Assembly: GCA_013180625.2 (NCBI GenBank)
Contig: SNVD02004653.1
Coordinates: 62,001 to 126,000, forward strand
Length of the DNA stretch: 64,000 nt
Source: Boswellia sacra
Lineage: Eukaryota; Streptophyta; Magnoliopsida; Sapindales; Burseraceae
Direction of reading: 5' to 3'
The notes beneath the pieces are model-generated. The model worked only from the letters and a program-made list of their open reading frames with translations, ran no database searches and was not told where the DNA came from. This document shows positions 44,154-55,550 of the stretch, one piece after another. How positions within the stretch are numbered: the stretch's first letter is position 1; every line of letters begins with the position of its first letter. A program made the translations under genes and the position numbers.

Positions 44154-44897
44154 CTGCAGGAATATATTTATCGGCCCCCTGAGTCATCCAACAAAAATGA
44201 CAAAGGGAAGGAGCCGTTGGAAGAAGTAGCCACAATCTTTGGGGGAGTAGTGGCCGGTTCGAGCTCCCAAGCCCGAAGGCATCTGGTCAGGCAAGCAAGA
44301 AACGACCTCACTCACCACGAGGTCAACCTGACAGCCTCTTCCACCAATGTAGGAAGTCATGACGTTATCTCCTTCTCATCGCAAGATGCGCAGGGCATCC
44401 ATCACCCACATTGTGATGCCTTGGTCCTCACAGTGATAGTGGCCAATAAAAGGCTACGAAGAGTGTTGATTGACAACGGGAGCTCGGCTGACATACTGAC
44501 ACTGGATGCATTTGATCGGTTGGGTCTTAACCGCAAAGATATGAGAGGCATCCAGACTTCCCTGATAGGATTCACTGGAGGAAAAGTCATTCCTGAAGGA
44601 ATGATTCCGTTACCAGTGACCTTGGGAGAAGGTTCCCTGCAAACAACCAGGATGGTAAACTTTCTCGTGGTAGACCATCCGGGAGTGTATAATGCCATCC
44701 TTGGTCGGCCGTCACTCTATGACTTCAAGGCCGTGATGGGTGTTTATCATCATGTCCTAAAATTTCCAACACCGACTGGTGTAGGAGAAGTTAGGGGTGA
44801 ACAGCGAGCCTCCCGAGAGTGCTACAATATGGCCTTTAAAGAGAAGGCACATAAGTTGTTAACAATCCGAGGAGAACCTCCCGTGGTCATAAACTAG
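44154..44897 (+). pseudogene. Tat-like aspartic protease
   Basis: It is in the same frame as gag across the TAG at 44151. The active-site region RRVLIDNGSSADILTLDAF (~44455-44510) has Asp-Asn-Gly where retropepsins have Asp-Ser-Gly or Asp-Thr-Gly. The flap and C-terminal motif VDHPGVYNAILGRPSLYDF (~44670-44730) is intact. It ends at TAG 44895, and the frame continues to about 45090 (ILENPLTKHYALIKRVVIES) with no RT after it. The Ser/Thr-to-Asn change suggests the protease is inactive. Confidence 0.85.
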
Positions 44898-45480
44898 GCG
44901 GTCAAGTGCCACAAAATACTCGAGAACCCATTGACGAAGCATTATGCCTTAATTAAGAGGGTTGTTATCGAGTCAAAGCAGTCACCCGACCAGGCACCTA
45001 CGGACTGGTCACCACGGATGGAGGTTGGTCCCTCGTCCGTGGAATCTCGAGCACTCAAAGAAATACTACTTGTAACCTCTCTCTATATGTATTAACTCCG
45101 CCCAGGAGTTATGTGCATGCCTCTCTATATGCAGTGACTCCGCCCAGGAGCTTATGCATGTGTAACAACTCCCATAGGGAGACCAATAAAGAGGTTATTA
45201 ATAAAGTGCTCAGATTATTCAGAATTCTTGTGACTGCACCTCCTTAAAGCACACGTATAACCAAATTGCAATGAGATGGAACAAGTAAAAGAATACAACA
45301 CCAGAGAAAAAAAAAATTTTAGTGTTCTTATTATTTGAAAATTGGTTGAGGGATGCCACACATCCTCAACTAGTACATTGAATCGAAAGTAAAGACAGTA
45401 AAAGGTAAAATCAAGGCCTGGAGAGCAGCCGTGATATGGTTATTCCTATGAATAAGCATCTACCTACTTGGAAGAATTCC
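44898..45480 (+). other. Post-protease region with repeated leader-like motifs
   Basis: It contains two copies of CTCTCTATATG...ACTCCGCCCAGGAG (45078 and 45120) and AATAAA signals near 45187 and 45200, which would suit 3' ends of short plus-strand transcripts. No RT, RNase H or integrase is seen. Confidence 0.6.
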
Positions 45481-45488
45481 AATTATCC

Positions 45489-47728
45489 CTAAGAAGTGGC
45501 CTCATCACCTCCTTCTTCGTCTGAAGACGGTGAGGTAGAGTCGCCTTGCTTGGCCTCCCAAGCTGCCGTGTCCAATGTCGACTCATAATCCTCATCTTTA
45601 AGGATGAGGCGGCGGAATTGCTCGGGATCGGGGTTCGCTGTAGGGATAGGCTCTTCCACCAAGTTTAACTCCTCAGCTATGGGTGACTGATCAATCTCTG
45701 GATAGCGGTCATGGAACCATCTACGCACCCCATTGACTCCCTCAATGTAGGAGCGTTCCATAGCTTGCTGGTAGATGCGACCCCTACGGAAGCGAGCCAC
45801 TGCTTTGCCTATCCTACCCTGCTCAGCAGTAGCTCTCTCTCGAAGTTCTTGGCTAAAATCATTGGCCCTTTTACGCTGGATAGCTGTCTCCTTCTTGGCC
45901 TCGGACAAGTTAGCCTTCAGCCTACCAATCTGTTCCTTCATCTCTGCCATTCTACTTTCCGTCTCGATTAAGTTGTCAAGGCAGACTAGATGCTTCGCCT
46001 TCCAGTCGTCAACCTCGAAAGTGAGAAGGTTTACTTCCTTGAGGAGGTTGGTATTGGTAGACTCCCCTTGAGCCAAGGGTCCTGTCGCCTACAGAAAGGA
46101 AGGCAAGGAGAGGGAAGGAGTTAAGGCATGACTGTCAAAGTATAAAGAAAAAAGGAAGAGAGGGTTTCAATGAAGCCTAACCTGAAGGATGATGCCCATC
46201 CCGACGGCGATCGCATCAAAGTATGAGAGTCTTACGTCTCCTGGAAAGACATTGGTAGGCATGAGGCGTGCAGCATTTTGAGACAACTCCTGAAGGTAGT
46301 CTCCACATGTTGAGCCGCCCTGAAAGCCCGTACTGTCAAAAGTAAAGCGCTTGGGTAGCTGAGTGGCTGAAGGTAAACGGCTCCCAGTAGGCTGGGAGGT
46401 TGCCACTTCACCCGCAGGCTGAACGGAGGCAGACCTTTCAGGAACTGGCTTCCGTACAGGAGCCTCCTTGTGACTACTAGCTCTCCTCTTCGGAGGCCTG
46501 AGAATTGGAGGACTGCCACTCCGCTTCTTCTGGGATGAACTAGGTTTGTCATGAGTGAAAGGCTTAAGTGGCATCTTGGCTACGAGTTGAGCAAACTGCT
46601 TCTTGGTAGGATGTAATGGGAATAGTCCTGCACGAAAATAAAACTGGTAAGACTGCAAGCACATGTTTGATGAAGTAAGATCGAAAAGTAATGACCCAGC
46701 TTACCTTCCGGAGGAATGGGAGGTGATAAGCCAAGACGGGCCAACTGCTCCCGATCAGTGAGGTTATTCACGTTCTTCGCATCCACGGGTAGCTTGAGCA
46801 CTACTTGCAAGTCGTCCCTCTCTTTTTGAGACAACAGCGGACGCTTGGTCCAAGGAGCTGCAACAAAAACAGAAAATAATGTCAGTCGATCAAGAGTGGT
46901 CATAACAAAGTCAGATAAGGAGCCATTATAATATGGTACCACAAACACCAAAATGCCTCCTAATCTTCAACTTCTCCCCCTTTGGACGAGCACCTTCCTG
47001 ATACTTCCAACCGCCACCACACCAGAATTGCTTAAACTTCCATTCTTTCACATGGGAAGGAATGCCAAAAAGGCGGTTGGGGTCATCCGTCTTCCCTCGC
47101 TGGGATATATAATAGTAACCCGTCTTCTCTCCATTCGGCGGGTGAATGGCAAATATGTGCTTAACATGATTGGTGGTAGGGTCGCCAAGGCCGGCGCTTC
47201 TGAATAAACTTTGAAAAGCTATCAGAAGCCTCCACCCATTGGCCGACAGTTGGGTAGGAGCGATGCCCATAGCATCGAGTATACGGCGAACGTAGTTATC
47301 AAAAGGCACCCGGAGACCAGCTCTCAATAGCTCTAAGCTTAAACCAATGACACCGCGGGGTGGCTTACTCCACCGATCACCCTTCCTTGGAAGAAACAGG
47401 ATGACTGAAGCGGGGATAAGGAAATGGGCTCTATATGTCTTTAATCGGTCTTCTGGAAGCTGGTTATCAATATGGTCCGCCTCCCACCACTTTTCGGCCT
47501 CCGGTTCGCTATCCGAGGTAGCAGAGGACGACCAGTCGCTATCCCTTCAGTGTCTATCACCTCATGGTTGACAGAATTTTGTCCCAACTCCCGATCCGGA
47601 CCCAAGAAGTTTTGATAAAATTCGTTAACTTCTTTACGGTTGGTCGCCGGATCCTTGTCCCTGGAAGACTGGGTTTGATGACTCGGTTCCCCCCGTATCA
47701 ACCTTACAGTGGTTTTGACTCTAGCCAT
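45489..47728 (-). CDS. Spliced antisense gene of the Tat-like element (gypsy-type putative transposon family)
   Basis: On the minus strand an ATG at 47728 directly follows a CAG acceptor (TGACTGTGCAG). Coding blocks: MARVKTTVRLIRGEPSHQTQ (47728 on); after a frame change near 47.55 kb, DRLKTYRAHFLIPASVILFL and LRAGLRVPFDNYVRRILDAM to ~46930 with GYYYISQRG and WKFKQFWCGGGWKY; APWTKRPLLSQKERDDLQVV (46860-46706); GLFPLHPTKKQFAQLV … (46628-46180), proline/serine/basic-rich; and ATGPLAQGESTNTN … to the stop at 45489, a long coiled coil (EMKEQIGRLKANLSEAKKE) with an acidic tail. Borders look like GT/AG. The middle block matches the 'putative gypsy-type transposon' domain (PF04195 type) found antisense in Tat/Grande elements. 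Its role is unknown; Grande's antisense product is reported to be nuclear. Exon limits are approximate. Confidence 0.7.
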
Positions 47729-47829
47729 CTGCACAGTCAAAGAGGGGTCGTTAGTCATCAAACCAAGTCTACTGAGGGAAGGAAGAGGTGAGTAAAAAAA
47801 AAAAAAAAAAATTGCTGGGGGACTGTATC

Positions 47830-48300
47830 GAGAGTCCGCGGGAGCACACCCGCGGAGGATAAAGTATTCAAAGTTGGAATGTCCGCGGAAGCACACCCGC
47901 GGAAGAAAAAATATTGAAACTTGAAAATCCGCGGAAGCACGCCCGCGGAGGAAAGTTTATTCAAGTTTGAAAGTCCGCGGAAACACCCCCGCGGAGAAAA
48001 AATTATTTAAGTTTAAAAATCCGCGGAAACACCCCTGCGAAGAAAAAATTATTTAAGTTTAAAAATTCACTGAAACACCCCCGCGGAGAAAAAATTATTT
48101 AAGTTTAAAAATTCGCGGAAACACCCCTGCAGAGAAAAAATTATTTAAGTTTAAAAATTTGCGGAAACACCCCCGCGGAGAAAAAATTATTTAAGTTTAA
48201 AAATCCGTGGAAACACCCCCGCGGAGAAAAAATTATTTAAGTTTAAAAATTCGCGGAAACACCGGAGAAATAATTTTTGAAGTTTGAAAATTCACGGGAA
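47830..48300 (-). repeat. ~46-bp tandem array with CCGCGG hairpins
   Basis: About ten copies of CCGCGGAAACACCCCCGCGG followed by AGAAAAAATTATTTAAGTTT. Each unit can form a GC stem with an A/C loop. The array lies in the presumed first intron or leader of the antisense gene and decays towards 48420. Confidence 0.85.
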
Positions 48301-48589
48301 CACCCCCGCAAAATAAAATGAAGTTTCGAAACTTTTCACAAACACCCCGCAATTTTTAAGTAAAAGGTTTGAAATTTTACACCAGCACCCCCGAAATTAT
48401 AAAATGAAAATTCGAAAATTGCAGGCACGCCCCTGCACTTATTTAAATTTTTCCAAGAAAGCCCTTGGACTTTTCAAACGCTGCATGCAGCATGCAGCAC
48501 CAACCCGTCGCCGGACCTCGCCACCCAGGCGCCCCCGGCGCCTCAGGAGCTCACCCCCGAGCACCAGGGGACACGCTAGCTCGCCCGCA

Positions 48590-48850
48590 CGTGCAAGAGG
48601 CGCAGCGGCTCGCCCGCGTACGCTGGGCGCTGCGGGAGCTCGCCCGCGTGCGCTGCGCGCTGCTTGAGCTCGCCCGCGTGCGCTGCGCGCTGCGTGAGCT
48701 CGCCCGCGTGCGCTGGGCGATGCGGGAGCTCGCCCGCGCGCCCTGGGCGCTGCGCGAGCTCGCCCGCACGCCCTGGGCGCTGCGGGAGCTCGCCCGCGTG
48801 CGCTGGGTGCTGCGGAGCTCGACCGCGTGTGCTGGGCGCAGCAGGAGCTC
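48590..48850 (-). repeat. 30-bp GC-rich tandem array (about 8 copies)
   Basis: Units of GCTGGGCGCTGCGGGAGCTC plus GCCCGCGTGC repeat every 30 bp. All frames on both strands stay open through it, producing alanine/arginine-rich frames that I do not consider genes. It is far richer in G+C and CpG than anything nearby and contains near-palindromes (GCGGGAGCTCGCCCGC). Confidence 0.85.
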
Positions 48851-49173
48851 CCACGCACACACAAGGGCTGCACACCCGAGCACACACGAACCCGCTCATT
48901 CCCGCGAGCCCGCTGCGCGCCCAGGGCAGCCCTCGCATGCATGGCAGCTCACCCAATCAAATTTCTTCCCTCCATCACACCCGAACACCCCTGAATTTCT
49001 TCTTCCAACACAACCGAATACACATGCATGTTTCCTCTTCTCTCATACATAAATTCGCAAAGGGAACATATGTGCAAGCATTGACATGTTCTCACGCAAG
49101 ACAATAATAAACACAAAAATTTTAAGCCTAATCCATGCATTCTAAAGTGTATACACAAGTGAAAAGTACTTAC

Positions 49174-49270
49174 TTGTGGCGGTTGGAAAATCCGGGTTCA
49201 GGTTGGAGAGTCCTGTTTGCTGGGGTCACTTGTACTGCTTGCCTCCCGGGTGCTCTCTCCTATTTTTGAG
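49174..49270 (-). other. Possible non-coding first exon of the antisense gene
   Basis: It begins about 30 bp after the TATA box and ends CCGCCACAA before a GTAAGTAC donor (49166-49173). The matching acceptor could be the CAG just before ATG 47728, giving a ~1.4-kb intron that holds both tandem arrays. Inferred only. Confidence 0.45.
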
Positions 49271-49296
49271 TAAACCCTACTCCCCAATACTTGTGT

Positions 49297-49305
49297 CTTA
49301 TATAG
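49297..49305 (-). promoter_or_regulatory. TATA box for the antisense gene
   Basis: On the minus strand CTATATAAG is followed by a purine-rich leader and a splice donor. It lies in the internal region just inside the right LTR and would let the antisense gene be transcribed independently of the LTR. Confidence 0.55.
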
Positions 49306-49421
49306 AGCACCAACTTAGGGTTTAATAAATCACATATTTGGGCTGGCCCCCTCACACATTTAATTTTTAGCCCAGAAATAACTAAATAGTCCCTACGTCG
49401 ACCCATTGGTCAACTTGGGCT

Positions 49422-49433
49422 TGGGGGGACTAC
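49422..49433 (+). other. Polypurine tract of the non-autonomous Tat-like element
   Basis: TGGGGGGACTAC, preceded by GGGCT, abuts the right LTR at 49434. Confidence 0.65.
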
Positions 49434-50102
49434 TGTTATGGCCACAATAATATTGGGCCTAATTGTCTCTAACACAATAAGCCCATTACTGTGGTCCATT
49501 ATCTGGGCCCATTATCTGGGTCCCACAATGACCCAGCCCAGCTCAATTATTATTACCGTATCCCACTATCTGGGTCCATTACAGTAAGCCCATTACTGTA
49601 TCCCATTATCTGGGCCCATTACAGTAAGCCCATTACTGTATCCCATTAGCTGGGCCTATTACAGTAAGCCCATTACTGTATCCTACTATCCGGGCCCATA
49701 CGGTAAGCCCATTACCGTATCCCATTACATGGGCCCATTACAGTAAGCCCATTACTGTAGCCCATCGTCTGGGCCTATTATCTGGGTTCCACAATGGCCC
49801 ATCCCGACTCCTATATAAACCCTCCGGAACGTTGCTCAAGGTAAGTTGACAAATACACACTTTTCTGAACTTACTCTCTCTCTAGATTTCCTTTACTTTT
49901 GAGAGTTTCTCTCTCTAGAAAATTCTCCCAGAGAATTCCGGAGTGCCGGAAACTGACTTGAGCGTCGGAGGGTCACCGCCGGCACCACCGCCGGCACCCC
50001 TGACTGTTTTTCTTTGCTCGCAGGACTGGACCCGACGTACCACCCGAGCTCCGACGCACTTCCCGACCCGCGTCCCGGCCGTCCGGAAACCGTGCATCAA
50101 CA
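49434..50102 (+). repeat. Right LTR of the non-autonomous Tat-like element
   Basis: 669 bp, near-identical to 41651-42291 apart from the two indels described there. TATA-like CTATATAAACCC at 49811. GTCCT follows at 50103. Confidence 0.93.
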
Positions 50103-53100
50103 GTCCTAAATGCTTCATTGACTTGATTCACAACAAGTTGACAATCGTTTTTGATGACCAAGTTTTTATTTTCGAGGACTTTTTCAATTTTCATTCCAAC
50201 TAACATAGCTTCATTCTCTGCTTGGTTATTAGATGCTGAGAATCCAAACTTCAATGCATATTCTAGGTCTTCCTCATTCGGCCCTTGGAAAAAAATAGCA
50301 GCTGTGCTTCCTTGCTCATTACTACTTTCATCTACCCTCATGATCCATCCAAACATGCATGTCAGCCTCAATTTGAGTATTCTCAAGATTTTTGGTAGGA
50401 TATGTTTTCTTTATTTTATTGATTTTTTTTCCAAAGTCATCCCTATGGTCCACGATTGGGTAAGTAAAAGCAGTTATAAAATTAGCAAGAGCTTGACCTT
50501 TGATAGCCTTTCTAGATTTGAACTACATATCAAACTAACTCTTAATAGACCATTTGATTAATCTCCGAAGTAAATCTGGCTTGCTTAATATGGTCTGCAT
50601 CGGTTGATTTATAACCAACTCAATAGATTGAGTTTGGAAGTGTAGTCGCAACTTCCGAAAGGCTATAATTAGAGCTAAGACATAATGCTCCAATGTTGAG
50701 TAATGAGTTTCAGCATTTACCAATGATTTGCTGATGTAATAGACTGGCTTCTGCAGATTTTCCTCTTCTTTAATCAACATTACACTTATCGAGTTTGGGA
50801 CACAACTAAATAAGGTCGCAAAATCTCTCATGTCTGAGGGGTTGATAATAACAAAGGACTTGCTAAATAGTTTTTTAGCTCTTAGAAAGGTTGCATACAT
50901 TCATCATTACACTTAGCATGCTTTCCTTGTTGAATAGCTTTGAAGAAAGGCTTACATTTATCAGTGGACCACGAAATAAATTTGTTAAGATTTGCAACTT
51001 TTCTAGTCTAGATCTGTATTTGCTTCAAAGTTCTAGGTGATTACATATCTAGGATTGATTGTGTCTTGTCTGATTTGGCTTTAATGCCCTGCTCATGGCC
51101 ATAAGCCCAAGAAACTTTCCTCCTTGAACTCTGAAAATAAATTTCTCTAGGTTGAGTTTCATCTGGTATTTTGAAAGGACTTAAAAAGTCTCATTCAAAT
51201 CATCAACATGGAACGCTGCCTTTATAGACTTGATCAACATATCATCTATATAAAATTCCATGTTTCTTCCAATCAAGCTTTTGAAAAGTTTGTTGACCAA
51301 CTGTTGGTAGGTGGCTCTAGCATTCTTCAGGCCAAAAGGCATGACTTTGTGTAGTACAACCCTAGTTAATAATAAAAAAAGTTTTTTCTTCATTTAACTG
51401 GTGCTTTTTTTCGTTTGATTATAACCCAAGAAAGCATTTATAAAGCTCATAAGCTTATGCCCAACTGTTGTATCTGTAAGCTAGTCCATTCTTAGGGTGG
51501 AAAGTTGTATTTTGGGCATGTTTTGTTCAAATCAATGAAGTCAATGCACATTCTCCATTTGCCATTGGCCTTCTTCACCAAAACAAGATTAGCAAGCCAA
51601 ATTGGATAATTTGCCTTCCTTATAGATCAGACTTGCAGGAGTTTATGAATTTCTGTATTCTTAGCTTTATACCTTTGAGGATCAAATGTTCTCCTCTTCT
51701 TTCTAATTGGGTGTAATTTGCCTCCCTTATAGATCAGACCTGTAGGAGATTATCAACTTCTGTATTCATAGCTTTATACCTTTGAGCATCAAATGTTCTT
51801 CTCTTCTGTCTAATTGGGTGAACCTTCAGGTTAATATTTAACTTATGATAGATAATCGCTCGAATCAATTCCCGGTATATCTTTATGACTCTAAGAAAAC
51901 ATGTCTTGAAATTGTTATAGCAAATTTTGAATTTGTATTTTGATTTTGCCCTCTAGTTTACTTCACAACTTAACAGTTCCCTCGATGTGATAAGGATCAA
52001 ACTTAAATGGCAGTAAGCTCTCAGAAGCTTTTGCTTTCTCTTGAAAACGTTTATCTCTTGGATCTAAATATGAGTCTTTATAAATTTCATCTTTGGCTAC
52101 TTATGGCTTTCAGTAATAACATTGCACCCCCTAATTACGGTGTTGTAACATTCCCAAGATTGTTGCTAGTTGCTGCAAATTTCTCCCACTCTATATGTAA
52201 AGAATTTTATTTGTTGGGTGTAAATACATATAGCAGCATGACTGTCATATACAAAGGGTCGCCCAAGAATTATATTGCATGCACTTGGCCTAATAACAAC
52301 TAGAAGATCTGTTGTCAAATGCCTAATGCTTTTTCCAACTCCAAGTTTGATAGGCAATTTGATAGACCCCAATGCCTTCATGGTTTCTCCTAAAAACCCA
52401 ATTAGTGGTGTGTATACAAGAGATAACTATGATTCCCTTAACTCCATCTCTTTGGAAGCATCATAATAAAGGATATTTACTAAACTTCTCGAGTTTGTCA
52501 AGGCTCTTTTACAATCACAGTTCGCAACTGTAATATTAAAGACAATTGCATCATCATAAAGAAGAACAACCCCTTTAGTATCTTTTTTTAAGAATTGGAT
52601 TACCCTGTCGTCGTATCTTTTCCTTCTTATTGAGTGGGCCATGAAAACTTCCTTATCCCATTTCTGAGCATAATTTTTTCAAGAATTGTTAGAATCCCTA
52701 TATCTATTCTTTCCTCCAATTATAGTATTGATGACTTTGTGGGCCTTAGTTTATCTTCCTTCTTGACTCTTTCTCTCATGTTTTTGTCCTGGTGAGTTAC
52801 TTCGAGCATAATCTACCCTCGGATACTTTTCAAAGTAAAAAAGCTTTCCCTTTTGGGCTAAACTTTCTAACTCGTCTTTAAGTTCTCAACAATCTTCAGT
52901 GTTTATTCTTCTCAGATCTCTGACCATTTGCCTAGGTGGTCGGAATAAATATGACCCTTTCAAGGCTATGTAAATATCAACGTTGGTTGTCTTGAACTTA
53001 GTATAGTTGGTGTATCTCAGCTCATATCTGGGAGGTGGAGGTCTTGGGAACTTTCTTGTGAGCCTTGTTAATTTACTCCTCTTTTATCACGATTTTCTTC

Positions 53101-53500
53101 CCTAAAGTTTCTTCTCGAACTTAGGGGTTCTACAAGAGGGTGGTGGCACTCAGAAACAATTATTTTTGGACCTCTTCTTATCACCATTATATTTATTTTC
53201 TTGTCCCTCCCATTGAGCTTTACTCTCTCCTCGGATTTTTTGATTGAAATCGTCATCTATTCTAGACATTCGAATGGCTTTGTGACAAGCAGCTTTATAG
53301 GTTGTTATCTAAAAGTCTTTAATATGCTGAAAAATTCTTTTGTGACATATACCTTGAAGGAATGTGCTATGAGCTACTGGTTCATTGAATGCTCCCATTA
53401 CTTCTGTGCGAAACCTTTCTATATAGCTTATTGTTGATTCCCTTACACGTTGCTTAATGTTTAGTAAGAAGTCTATGGACTCCATTACTGGCTTTACCAC
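50103..53500 (-). pseudogene. Old Tat-like gypsy element: gag, protease, RT, RNase H remnants
   Basis: Minus-strand order: gag trace (SYIERFRTEVMGAFNEPV, ~53400), protease (FNITVANCDCKRALTNSRSL, ~52500; SACNIILGRPFVYDSH, ~52250), RT (VMPFGLKNARATYQQLVNKL and the catalytic YIDDML, ~51240-51350), RNase H (KPVYYISKSLVNAETHYSTL, ~50720) and the second RNase H (MRVDESSNEQGSTAAIFFQG, SASNNQAENEAMLVGMKI, LVVNQVNEAF). The last domain is cut by GTCCT/LTR at 50103 and resumes at 41645. Stops and frameshifts are frequent, so this is the oldest retroelement here. It points the opposite way to its insert. Confidence 0.87.
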
Positions 53501-54630
53501 ACTAAAATAAGCAGCAAATTACCGACCTAGTTGCTAAAAAGGTACAACGGATCGAGCTGGTAATGACCTGAATTGTTGTCTAGTTGGTCCAGTGAGGGTA
53601 ATAGAGAAAGCTCAACACAACATTTCATATATTGGATTAGGTGGCTCCATATACATCGGAAAGTTCTCTTGGTGTCAACTGGATCTTTTTTACCCTCTTA
53701 TAAATGAGCAACTAGGATATTGAAATACAAAGAGAATGTAGTCTTAGCAATTTCATCTACAAAAGGAGAGTTGAGACAGAACTCTATAACAATAGGGTTA
53801 CTCTAAGCATGGAGCTCTTTGTTTAATACTTGAACTTGGTTGTTCAAGGCTATGAGCAACTTTGCCTTCTGGAGCTCTAATCCCTAGTAAGTTTGCTCCT
53901 TCAAATTGTGTCCCTCTAGTATTTTTGCTTACCAAACTGTACTAATTTTCTCTTTCATGAGTGATTACACCTAACCATAAATTCCTTGTGTTTTTTGGCC
54001 TATTACTGTTGTTAGTAAGAATCAGTTGTCCCTTTGATCATTGCTCTGTTAGTTTATTCCTAAGATCACCAAAACACCAAGAATTTTGGCCTTGTGACTT
54101 GAGCTAGCTGTTTGGCTATGGGCATGGCAACTCTTAACTTGAACAATCTCCTCCACTCGATGATCCCCGTTAGGTTGAGTGTTTGGGGCCTGATTAGTTT
54201 CAACGACTAGATTTTGGTTTTCACCCATCAGAGCTTGCCCTAGTGTTGGTTGTGGGTTACTTGGCCTTGCTTGCCAAGTGAAAGTGGAAGTGGAAGTGGA
54301 AAAACGTATGTAGGTTGTTAGGTTTGGAGGGTATTTGGTTGGGTATGTATCGGAATTACGATTGTTGTCTCAACCTATTTGGCTTCTCTCTAACAATTTG
54401 CAAATTTGTATCACTCCCTATCCTCAGCTTCTTTCTTTGTCATCTTATGGATCTACTTTTCTAATTTAGCTATGTAATGAGATTAAGCCTATTGTCTCAT
54501 CATCATTCTTATTACTCTTGATCTTGTTGGCATGTTATGAACGTCTGATGTTCTTGCTTCCATACACAACAACAAATAGATTTAAACAAAGAATAAAAAC
54601 TCAACCAGGAACACTAACTATTTATTAGAA
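53501..54630 (-). other. Degraded 5' internal region of the old Tat-like element
   Basis: Expected to hold the gag start and leader. Only short gag-like traces are readable between many stops. A small GGAAGT repeat occurs near 54285. Confidence 0.5.
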
Positions 54631-54649
54631 TTCCCACAGACGGTGCTAA
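54631..54649 (-). other. Degenerate Tat-type primer-binding site
   Basis: On the minus strand TTAGCACCGTCTGTGGGAA matches the PBS form at 42293 with a few changes. It marks the 5' end of the old Tat-like element. Confidence 0.7.
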
Positions 54650-55300
54650 ATATTTTATATGTTTTTTGGTACAAAGACAATATAATAATAGAATGGATCT
54701 CAAGTATGATATATCAATAGAGCATGAACATTAGATACTAAAAACACCAAATAACTAGCATTTCAATGCAACATCACCATGCTCAAACAGTCATAAAGAA
54801 GACAAAACACAAGAATAGCAACAACTCATATTTAGATCAAACTTAAAAAAAAAAAAATTCTAAGCATCATTTGTACTAACACAAACTCAAATAGACTTCA
54901 GATCATCAGAGAGTTAAGATTCATTACTAACTCTAGCTAAATCAACTTCCTGTCAATGCTTTGTAAATGCCAATAGGCTCACATTCTTGCAAAACAAGTT
55001 GCCGTTATAGGTTGCCAAGGGTTTTCCTAGTGAAAACCCTTCGATGCCTAAGTTAGTAAAGCTTGCTCTACAATATTTCTTGTATTTCAATTATCTAAAA
55101 TGGCTCACCTATAGAGAGTTTCATTTTGCCTTTTATAGTCAAGATTCGGGCATGCAATCGATCTTAGTCGTCCTTTTCTTAACGTGACTTTATCTTAGAC
55201 ATTTTAAGGATTCACCTTAATATTAGACATGTGTTAAGCGATTCAGTTTTTCAAGATTCATGCTAAAGGCATGAACTGAGTTTTATTTCTAAGTATTTAT
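54650..55300 (-). repeat. Probable 5' LTR of the old Tat-like element (right edge unknown)
   Basis: It lies directly outside the PBS. A minus-strand TATAAAAGG at about 55130-55137 fits an LTR promoter. No matching 3' LTR is found in the window, so the outer boundary is a guess. Confidence 0.5.
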
Positions 55301-55437
55301 GTTTCCAAAGCTTAAATACTCTCATAAGGCATATTGTAAATTTTGATTCCATGGCTTACTTTGAGGATGAGCAAGCATTTCCGTGACATTTTCACGGATG
55401 TTTCCAAGTTTTAGTAATTGTCAAAAATGCCAATTAC

Positions 55438-55459
55438 ACATACACCCATGCACACACGT

Positions 55460-55499
<40 letters not shown>

Positions 55500-55514
55500 A
55501 CACACACACACGCG

Positions 55515-55545
<31 letters not shown>

Positions 55546-55550
55546 ATACA
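55438..55550. repeat. (CA)n microsatellite with a (CG)n core
   Basis: Runs of CACACA flank a CGCGCGCGCG core near 55512-55521. Short frames of His-Thr or Cys-Val on either strand are artefacts of the repeat. Alternating purine-pyrimidine sequence can form Z-DNA. Confidence 0.95.

Larger units (their letters stand above)
41651..50102 (+). mobile_element. Non-autonomous Tat-like gypsy element (gag-protease only) with antisense gene
   Basis: LTRs at 41651-42291 and 49434-50102 start TGTTATGGCCAC and end GCATCAACA, with GTCCT on both sides (41646-41650 and 50103-50107). The PBS is TTGGCGCTGTCTGTGGGA. It encodes gag and protease on the plus strand but no RT, RNase H or integrase. The rest of its interior holds a minus-strand, spliced-looking gene with its own TATA box. 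This matches the Tat/Grande/Ogre group, whose long 3' internal region often carries an antisense gene. It lies inside an older Tat-like element. It would need enzymes supplied by a relative. Confidence 0.92.

Noticed and set aside
48404..49107. Several overlapping Ala/Arg/Ser-rich frames on both strands
   Set aside because: All are by-products of the 30-bp GC-rich repeat, whose length is a multiple of three.
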